A stretch of DNA of 64,000 nucleotides from contig CAVXQD010000007.1 of the NCBI GenBank assembly GCA_963763885.1, positions 372,001 to 436,000 on the forward strand. Direction: 5' to 3'. Of this stretch, positions 58,190-64,000 are shown piece after piece (position 1 is the stretch's first letter; every line of letters starts with the position of its first letter). The notes under the pieces were generated by a model. It worked only from the letters and a program-made list of their open reading frames with translations, did not search any database and was not told where the DNA came from. The translations under genes and the position numbers were made by a program. This stretch comes from JANNBN01 sp963763885. GTDB taxonomy: Bacteria; Actinomycetota; Acidimicrobiia; Acidimicrobiales; JANYDT01.

Positions 58190-59491
58190 TCAGGACTTGA
58201 CGCCCTGGACGACGACGTTTGCCTCGACGCGTGCCAAGCGGTCAGCTTCGATGATGTCGCCAACCGAGGTTGGAACGGATCCGTCGCAGCGGCCAAGCAC
58301 CGTTTCGTTGATCTGAGCGATGCTGCCCCACGGCACCAACCCGTCGAGGAAGGCCTGAACGGCCACCTCGTTGGCTGCGTTCAGCCATGCCGGTGCAGTG
58401 TTTCCTGCACGACCAGCTGCATACGCAAGGTCAAGGCAGCGGAACGACGCACGGTCAGGCGCTTCGAAGTCCAAACGGGAAAGCGTGGTCCAGTCGATGG
58501 AACCGAACGGGGTGCCGACTCGATCTGGCCATGCGAGCGCATAGGCGATGGGCAGACACATGTCTGGCATGGAGAGCTGCGCGATGGTGGCGCCGTCGGT
58601 GTACTCAACCATGGAATGCACAACGGACTGCGGGTGAACCACCACTTCGATTCGGTCATAAGGAACACCGAACAGCTCGTGCGCCTCGATGACCTCAAAA
58701 CCCTTGTTCATGAGCGTGGACGAGTCGATGGTGATCTTTGGGCCCATGGCCCAGGTGGGATGAGCCAGAGCCTGCTCAACGGTGACCTGCGCCAACGTGG
58801 AACGGTCCCGTGTGCGGAACGGGCCGCCGGAGGCGGTGAGCACCAAACGCTGCACACGGTCAGGCAAGCCTTCCGAAGCCGACGCACGGTGCGAAGCAAG
58901 GCACATGTGCACGGCTGCGTGCTCGGAATCAACCGGGATGATTTCCGCGCCTGGGGTTGCCCTGAACGGAGCAACAACCGGGCCAGCGGTGATGAGCGAC
59001 TCTTTGTTGGCAAGTGCAAGGCGCCGCCCCGCAGCCAGAGCGCCGATGGTGACGCCAAGGCCTGCAAAACCGACAACGCCGTTCACCACAACTTCTGCGA
59101 GGCCAGAAACCTCTTCGAACGCACCTGGGCCGGCTACCAATTCGGTGCCAGCGGGCAGCACGTCGCGGATGTCTTCCACCCGGGAATGGTCTGCAACAGC
59201 AACCACACGGGGACGGAACTCTTGCACCTGCTGCAGCAACAACTGGGTGTTGGACCGCGTGCCGATGACATCGATTTTGAAGCGACCTGGGTTGGCGCGG
59301 ACCACATCGAGCGTCTGCGTGCCGATTGACCCGGCGCTGCCGAACAACGCCACACTCACCGGCGAACTCACCGGCGAACCGTCTGAAGACCCAGGATTTG
59401 GGCCGGTTGACCCAGAAAATGGTTCGTTTGACCTACCGCTGGGGCGGTCCGATGGGTGCGCTGAAGAGAAGTCTGGCGAGGTGGTGGACAT
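58190..59491 (-). CDS. dxr: 1-Deoxy-D-xylulose 5-phosphate reductoisomerase
   Basis: Starts at ATG 59491 after GGGAGGG; 433 residues. About 37 low-complexity residues (Ser/Pro/Gly-rich) precede the NADPH site LFGSAGSIGTQTLDVV. Catalytic and substrate motifs are ALANKESLI, PVDSEHAA, LTASGGPFR, HPTWAMGPKITIDSSTLMNK and HPQSVVHS. Catalyses the first committed step of the non-mevalonate isoprenoid pathway. Leads the dxr-rseP-ispG group with a 118-bp gap to rseP. The Ser/Pro extension is unusual. Confidence 0.95.
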   Translation of the reverse strand: MSTTSPDFSSAHPSDRPSGRSNEPFSGSTGPNPGSSDGSPVSSPVSVALFGSAGSIGTQTLDVVRANPGRFKIDVIGTRSNTQLLLQQVQEFRPRVVAVADHSRVEDIRDVLPAGTELVAGPGAFEEVSGLAEVVVNGVVGFAGLGVTIGALAAGRRLALANKESLITAGPVVAPFRATPGAEIIPVDSEHAAVHMCLASHRASASEGLPDRVQRLVLTASGGPFRTRDRSTLAQVTVEQALAHPTWAMGPKITIDSSTLMNKGFEVIEAHELFGVPYDRIEVVVHPQSVVHSMVEYTDGATIAQLSMPDMCLPIAYALAWPDRVGTPFGSIDWTTLSRLDFEAPDRASFRCLDLAYAAGRAGNTAPAWLNAANEVAVQAFLDGLVPWGSIAQINETVLGRCDGSVPTSVGDIIEADRLARVEANVVVQGVKS

Positions 59492-59586
59492 GACCCTCCC
59501 AGCCTGACACCACATGACTGATAGTTGGTTCACCCAATTCAGGTAAACCACACCGGAGATCTTCCATGGACCCGACGACCAACGTG

Positions 59587-59612
59587 CTACACATACGTAG
59601 ACCAATGTGTAG
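59587..59612. promoter_or_regulatory. Candidate MazE operator
   Basis: CTACACAT (59587-59594) and ATGTGTAG (59605-59612) form a perfect inverted repeat with a 10-bp spacer that itself contains ACGTAG. It ends 32 bp before the antitoxin start, where toxin-antitoxin complexes commonly autorepress. Confidence 0.55.
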
Positions 59613-59644
59613 ACGTTCCCACATCGATTTCATAGACTGAACTC

Positions 59645-60055
59645 ATGAGTAGCTCTACCACCATTCGAGTCGATCGGGCAGTTCACAATCGGCTTCTCCA
59701 AATCAGCAACGATTCCGACGTACCCCTTGGTGATGTGGTTCGTTCGGCAACCGAAGCGCTCGAACGATCCAGGTTTGCAGCGAAGGTCCGACGGGAGATG
59801 GACGCCCTTCGCGAGGACCCAAACACCTGGGCTGACTACCTTGAAAGCTTCGAACTAACCGTTAACGATGGGTTGCTCCACCTCGGACTCAACTCCGATC
59901 CCTCCGCTCGCCACTCGGCCGCGCCCGACAACGATGGGTTGCTCCACCTCGGACTCAACTCCGATCCCTCCGCTCGCCACTCGGCCGCGCCCGACAACGA
60001 CGGGCTCACCAACTCAGCACCGACCGAACAAGCAGGACCAGTTGGCATCGCCTGA
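59645..60055 (+). CDS. MazE-type ribbon-helix-helix antitoxin with two translated repeat elements
   Basis: The first 73 residues form a compact antitoxin: ribbon-helix-helix STTIRVDRAVHNRLLQIS ... VPLGDVVRSATEALE, then the toxin-binding helix RREMDALREDPNTWADYLE. Residues about 75-118 are two exact 22-residue copies starting DGLLHLGLNSDPSARHSAAP, encoded by a 66-bp DNA repeat at 59867-59998. Antitoxins of this family are about 75-85 residues, so the repeat appears to have been inserted in frame near the end without removing the conserved part. The toxin gene starts before the antitoxin stop. Confidence 0.8.
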   Translation: MSSSTTIRVDRAVHNRLLQISNDSDVPLGDVVRSATEALERSRFAAKVRREMDALREDPNTWADYLESFELTVNDGLLHLGLNSDPSARHSAAPDNDGLLHLGLNSDPSARHSAAPDNDGLTNSAPTEQAGPVGIA

Positions 60056-60468
60056 CGGGGTTTGGCTCGTCGATTTCGCTGACCCTTACCCAGGCGAACC
60101 AGCTTTTCATCGACCAGCGTTGCTTCTTGGCCCGGCGAGGGAGTTCGGCGACGGGCTACCTTTCGTGATCGTCGCTCCCCTCACCACGGTGGATAGGCGA
60201 CTCTCCTTCCATGTCGAACTAGAGGCTGACCTCGGCAATGGGCTTACCGAGACGAGTTACGTCCAATGCGAGCTGCTTCGCTCGATCAGCCGTAAACGAC
60301 TGCGACGGTCCATGGGCATGATTTCACTCGCACAGTCCGCGTCCGTCGCCTCGGTGGTCCGTCTCTTGCTGGGGTACGACTCGTTGATGAACGAGCGCCC
60401 GACATTTGATGGGTTGCTCCACCTCGGACTCAACTCCGATCCCTCCGTTCGCCGCTCGGCCGCGCCCG
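59867..60468 (+). repeat. Dispersed repeat element, three copies within mazE and mazF
   Basis: Units beginning GATGGGTTGCTCCACCTC lie at 59867-59932 and 59933-59998 (identical, period 66) and at 60408-60468 (a few changes). They share a core with the 42-bp units at 19786 and 19841 (CACCTCGGACTC ... CCGCGCCCG), which lie in non-coding DNA, and a partial match near 9672. All three mazEF copies are read in the same frame, DGLLHLGLNSDPS. Confidence 0.8.
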
Positions 60469-60485
60469 GTAGCGTGAGGAGGTGA
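60042..60485 (+). CDS. MazF-type endoribonuclease toxin with repeat-derived C-terminus
   Basis: A start at TTG 60042 is likely (AGGA just upstream), overlapping the antitoxin stop by 14 bases; 147 residues. The MazF/PemK fold is visible: VWLVDFADPYPGEPAFHRPA, then LPFVIVAPLTTVDRRLSFHV, then LTETSYVQCELLRSISRKRL and MGMISLAQ. MazF toxins cut mRNA at short motifs; the antitoxin blocks them. The last 25 residues (FDGLLHLGLNSDPSVRRSAA...) come from the third copy of the repeat element, beyond the normal end of the fold. The stop overlaps the nadE start. Confidence 0.8.
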   Translation: MASPDGVWLVDFADPYPGEPAFHRPALLLGPAREFGDGLPFVIVAPLTTVDRRLSFHVELEADLGNGLTETSYVQCELLRSISRKRLRRSMGMISLAQSASVASVVRLLLGYDSLMNERPTFDGLLHLGLNSDPSVRRSAAPGSVRR

Positions 60486-62536
60486 CGCTGCGCACCGACC
60501 TGCCGTTCGACAACCCATATCGCCACGGGTTCGCCCGAGTGGCTGCAGCTGTCCCCGCAGTAAAGGTGGCAGACCCCGCGTTCAACGTCCGGGCCACCCT
60601 CACCCTTGCCCAACAGGCCGCTGATCAGGGCGTCGCCGTGGTGGTGTTTCCCGAGCTTGGGTTGTCTGCGTACAGCTGTGACGATCTGTTTCATCAGCAA
60701 GCGTTGCTCGATGCGGTCGATCACGGCATCGCAACGCTGGTCGACGAGAGCCGGCTCCTCTCCTCCATGCTCATCGTGGGCGCGCCAATCCGGTCCGGCG
60801 GACAGCTATTCAACTGTGCAGTGGTCATCTACCGCGGCGAGGTGCTTGGCGTCGTGCCCAAGTCCTACCTGCCCGGATATCGCGAGTTTTACGAGGAGCG
60901 GCAGTTCTCCGCCGAACGAGACCGACTCGTCGATCACGTCACCGTTGCAAACCACCAGGTTCCGTTCCGTGCCAACCAACTGTTCGAGACCGGCATCGAC
61001 GGCCTCGTTGTTCACGTGGAAATCTGCGAAGACATCTGGGTGCCGGTGCCGCCGTCCACCTGGGCGGCCATGGCAGGGGCGACGGTTCTGGTTAACCTAT
61101 CCGGCTCCCCCATCACGGTTGGTAAGGCCGCATACCGACGCGAACTGTGCAGGTCGCATTCGGCACGCTGCATCGCTGCTTACTTGTACACCGGCGCCGG
61201 CGAAGGCGAGTCCACCACCGACCTTGCGTGGGATGGTCACGCGATTGTGGCCGAGAACGGCATCATCTTGGCCGAGTCGCAACGATTCAATGCAGACCCG
61301 CAGCTGGTCACCGTCGACATCGACGTTGCCCGACTGTTGGCCGAACGCGCCCGTCAAACGTCCTACGCAGATGCTGGCGCAGACGCCAAAGCCGCCATCG
61401 CCGGGTTCAGTCGAGTCAGCAGTACGGTCAGTGCTCCCAGCGGAAGCCTGCCCCTGATGCGCAGCGTTGAGCGGTTCCCGTATGTTCCGTCGTCGGTGCT
61501 GGAACGAGACGAGCGCTGCGAAGAAGTGTTTTCCATCCAGGTGCAAGGACTTGCGCAGCGTCTGCGTTCCACCGGCATCAAACAGGTGGTTATCGGCGTG
61601 TCCGGCGGCCTGGACTCCACACAAGCCCTCTTGGTATGTGCACGAACGTTCGACCGGTTGGGCCTGCCTCGCACTGGGATCCTGGCTTACACCATGCCCG
61701 GCTTTGCAACCTCGCAACGCACCTTGGACCAGGCCAACAAGCTGATGCAGGCCATGGGCGTCACCGCCCACACCATCGACATCCGTCCCAGCTGTGAACA
61801 AATGCTGAAGGACATCGGCCACCCCTTCACCGATGGTAAGCCAACATACGATATTACGTTTGAGAACGTCCAGGCCGGAGAGCGCACCTCGCACCTGTTC
61901 CGGCTTGCCAACCATCATGGCGGGCTGGTTGTTGGCACAGGAGACCTCTCAGAACTGGCGCTTGGCTGGTGCACCTACGGCGTGGGCGACCAGATGAGCC
62001 ATTACAACGTCAACGGTTCTGTGCCCAAGACGCTCATCCAGCACCTCATCCGCTGGGAGTCCGCCCGCGAAGACGCGGACACAGCCGCAGTTCTACGAGC
62101 CATTGTGGAAACCGAGATTTCGCCGGAGCTGGTGCCGGGCAACGCCAACGGTCAGCCCACCCAACGCACCGAAGACACCATCGGGCCATACGAGCTGCAG
62201 GACTTCGTGTTGTTTTACACCACTCGATACGGGTTCAACCCATCCAAGGTGGCCTACCTGGCACACGCCGCGTGGGGCAGCGTAGACATCGGCGAATGGT
62301 CCAATCTGGTCCCCGAAGATGGTCGGCACTCATACGACCTTGCGACCATTAAGAAGTGGATGGCAGTGTTCCTACGCCGGTTCTTCGGGCAGAGTCAGTT
62401 CAAGCGGTCAGCCATGCCAAACGGCCCCAAGGTTGGCTCTGGCGGGTCGTTGTCGCCACGCGGCGACTGGCGCGCACCCAGCGACGGCAGTGCAGCCCCC
62501 TGGCTGGACGAACTGGAACGCAACGTCCCAGCCTGA
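60482..62536 (+). CDS. nadE: Glutamine-dependent NAD(+) synthetase
   Basis: Starts at GTG 60482 (GTGA overlap with the mazF stop); 684 residues, the size of the two-domain enzyme. The N-terminal nitrilase-like glutaminase has Glu in VVFPELGLSAY (near 58), Lys in VVPKSYLPGYREFYE (near 125) and Cys in VEICEDIWVP (near 182). The C-terminal synthetase has the PP-loop GVSGGLDSTQALLV (near 376), GTGDLSELALGWCTYG and the closing FKRSAMPNGPK. It amidates nicotinic acid adenine dinucleotide to NAD. Confidence 0.96.
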   Translation: MTLRTDLPFDNPYRHGFARVAAAVPAVKVADPAFNVRATLTLAQQAADQGVAVVVFPELGLSAYSCDDLFHQQALLDAVDHGIATLVDESRLLSSMLIVGAPIRSGGQLFNCAVVIYRGEVLGVVPKSYLPGYREFYEERQFSAERDRLVDHVTVANHQVPFRANQLFETGIDGLVVHVEICEDIWVPVPPSTWAAMAGATVLVNLSGSPITVGKAAYRRELCRSHSARCIAAYLYTGAGEGESTTDLAWDGHAIVAENGIILAESQRFNADPQLVTVDIDVARLLAERARQTSYADAGADAKAAIAGFSRVSSTVSAPSGSLPLMRSVERFPYVPSSVLERDERCEEVFSIQVQGLAQRLRSTGIKQVVIGVSGGLDSTQALLVCARTFDRLGLPRTGILAYTMPGFATSQRTLDQANKLMQAMGVTAHTIDIRPSCEQMLKDIGHPFTDGKPTYDITFENVQAGERTSHLFRLANHHGGLVVGTGDLSELALGWCTYGVGDQMSHYNVNGSVPKTLIQHLIRWESAREDADTAAVLRAIVETEISPELVPGNANGQPTQRTEDTIGPYELQDFVLFYTTRYGFNPSKVAYLAHAAWGSVDIGEWSNLVPEDGRHSYDLATIKKWMAVFLRRFFGQSQFKRSAMPNGPKVGSGGSLSPRGDWRAPSDGSAAPWLDELERNVPA

Positions 62537-62602
62537 AGCTCTACCGCCTCGATGTAGTCGGCGTTCGCAGACTCCATGCAGCGGGGCCACCGCCCCCGCT
62601 CG

Positions 62603-64000
62603 TCAGATGTGGCCCGTCGCGATTGCTACCAGCCAGGTTGCTGGGACGGCGAGCAGCATTGCGTCGATGCGGTCAAACACACCGCCGTGACCAGGAAGGA
62701 GCCGGCCCATGTCTTTGATGTTGAGGTCGCGTTTGAGCAACGACTCGAAGAGGTCACCGATGGGAGCGGCAACACCAATGACAAGGCCAAGTGCGATTGC
62801 CTGCGGATAACCGCTCCACGGATGCCACCCAAGACGACCAAACAACAGGGCCGACGCGGCCACCGAGCCAAGGATGCCAATGACCAGGCCCTCGACTGTT
62901 TTGTTGGGGCTGATGTCAGTGAAGTGCGTCCGCCCGACCAGCCGACCACCTGCGTACGCAAACACGTCGTGAGCAACGGTGCACACGATTGCCGGCATCA
63001 GCAGACCAAGTCCGTGCGGAGCGTTGAGCAACAGCGCAGCCGTTGCCGCACCAATGGCCGGATAGCCGAACGACAGGAAGCTGGCCGCCAGGTTTGCAGC
63101 TGGCCGCTCTCGTTCAGCGCCGAACAAATACCACGACGCAATGGCTGCGATGGTTAAGACGATTGCCACCATCACGCCGCGTTCACCGCGCCACATACCG
63201 CCACCGACGACACCCATCAGGCCGACTGCCACCGCGGGGATGGCAGGGCGGAAACCACGGTCCTTCAACGCATGCATCAGCTCAATGGACGACATGGCAA
63301 TAGCGACTGCGGCCAGCAACGCTGCGCCGATGGTGCCGGTAAAGGTGAACACCAGACCCACGGCGAGGATGAGCAAGGCCCCTGTGCCAAGGCGGGCAGT
63401 GACGGTTGATGGTGCCGTTGGGGCTGCGGGTCGTGTTGGCCGTGGGCCAGAGGCTGGACGGCCACCAGTACCAGGCTGTTTCGCTTCGGCCTTCTTAGCT
63501 TCGGCCGGCTCGGTAGCGGAATCTGCGGCCGCGCGGCCGTCGGAAGGAGAAACGTTGGGCCGACGACGTTCACTGCGTTGTGCCGGACCACCAGACCTCA
63601 CGGAGATCAGCTTGTCGGAGTCTTTCGCGAGGCTATCGAAGCGGAGGATCTTTGCGGCGTCCTCCCGCTGGGAGTCTCCCGTTCCAGAACGGCTTTCGCC
63701 AGACGCGCCGTCGACCACCTTGCGGTCCGCTGACTTGCGATTGCCAACGCTTGTCTCGTCGATCGAATACAGATCGGACCAGTCAGAGCGACTGCTTCCA
63801 AGCGTGCCGATCTGCGTGTCGATATCGCCAAGCACCGACGTATCGGCTGCGTCGACATCTGCCCAGTCCTTGGCATCGTCGCGCCAACGAGGACCTGAAC
63901 CTGCAAACGCCCCCCAACGATCTGCGTCTTGCGGATCGACCGGCTTCACGGCCTGCGGCGCAGGCGCATCGTCAACGTGGAGTTCGCCTCGGCGGTCTGC
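62603..64000 (-). CDS. cdsA: Phosphatidate cytidylyltransferase, 5' end outside the window
   Basis: The frame is open to the window edge, so the start lies beyond it; a GTG at 63949 is an alternative. At least 180 residues of polar, low-complexity cytoplasmic sequence (Asp, Arg, Ser, Ala) precede eight or so membrane helices. The C-terminal signature ISPNKTVEGLVIG ... GDLFESLLKRDLNIKDMGRL ... PGHGGVFDRIDAML is the CdsA family site for CTP and phosphatidate. Makes CDP-diacylglycerol for phospholipid synthesis. The extension is far longer than in E. coli. Neighbour of the isoprenoid genes dxr-rseP-ispG, as in many bacteria. Confidence 0.93.
   Translation of the reverse strand, partial: ADRRGELHVDDAPAPQAVKPVDPQDADRWGAFAGSGPRWRDDAKDWADVDAADTSVLGDIDTQIGTLGSSRSDWSDLYSIDETSVGNRKSADRKVVDGASGESRSGTGDSQREDAAKILRFDSLAKDSDKLISVRSGGPAQRSERRRPNVSPSDGRAAADSATEPAEAKKAEAKQPGTGGRPASGPRPTRPAAPTAPSTVTARLGTGALLILAVGLVFTFTGTIGAALLAAVAIAMSSIELMHALKDRGFRPAIPAVAVGLMGVVGGGMWRGERGVMVAIVLTIAAIASWYLFGAERERPAANLAASFLSFGYPAIGAATAALLLNAPHGLGLLMPAIVCTVAHDVFAYAGGRLVGRTHFTDISPNKTVEGLVIGILGSVAASALLFGRLGWHPWSGYPQAIALGLVIGVAAPIGDLFESLLKRDLNIKDMGRLLPGHGGVFDRIDAMLLAVPATWLVAIATGHI

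Noticed and set aside
58118..59329. Plus-strand open frame of 403 codons
   Set aside because: Antisense to dxr; open only because of high GC content.
59867..59998. CRISPR-like or coding duplication from recombination only
   Set aside because: The same element recurs at 60408 and, in shortened form, at 19786 and 19841, so it is a dispersed repeat family.

Overview
The window is a high-GC actinobacterial chromosome segment. The evidence is a mycothione reductase (mycothiol is restricted to Actinomycetota), a SigF/RsbW/STAS/SpoIIE partner-switching module, a BTAD-type WD40 regulator, many GTG starts and 4-base ATGA gene overlaps. An Acidimicrobiia-like organism fits the gene content best, but that is inference. 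No rRNA, tRNA, CRISPR array, integrase or transposase was recognised.

Layout. 1-9.5 kb: 3' part of a WD40 regulator, a divergent HxlR regulator/MFS exporter pair, a TetR regulator, an SGNH hydrolase, and a radical SAM enzyme with a small upstream partner. 9.9-13.7 kb: a molybdopterin oxidoreductase, a DUF4143 ATPase and a GNAT remnant. 13.8-19.4 kb: first copy of a polysaccharide-synthase-like cassette (BcsB-like protein, HEAT-repeat membrane protein, processive family 2 glycosyltransferase, 80-residue protein). 20-25.5 kb: Dps, sigma factor with anti-sigma, anti-anti-sigma and SpoIIE phosphatase genes, superoxide dismutase and a GlsB-type membrane protein; together a stress-response island. 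25.8-36 kb: membrane proteins with a PadR regulator, a secreted subtilase, a large surface protein and a LuxR-type regulator. 36.1-39 kb: larB-larC-larE for the nickel-pincer nucleotide cofactor. 39.2-46.3 kb: second copy of the cassette, now beside a PAS-GGDEF diguanylate cyclase. 46.4-52.6 kb: a sugar-nucleotide epimerase/dehydratase and low-Mr phosphatase typical of exopolysaccharide loci, mixed with PqqD-like, HprK-like and asparagine-synthetase-like genes and a Gly-rich peptide whose leader matches the lasso-peptide consensus. 52.8-64 kb: housekeeping genes mtr, ispG, rseP, dxr, nadE and cdsA, a MazEF-type toxin-antitoxin pair, and a 51-residue zinc-finger protein overlapping a permuted-papain hydrolase gene.

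Three things stand out. The BcsB-HEAT-glycosyltransferase cassette is duplicated 27 kb apart, each copy linked to a paralogous 80-85 residue protein. A dispersed repeat element is translated in the same frame in both genes of the MazEF pair. A lasso-like RiPP locus without a visible protease lies inside the exopolysaccharide region. Six frame breaks in otherwise conserved genes are all of the one-extra-base kind, which points to systematic single-base insertions in this sequence rather than true gene decay.
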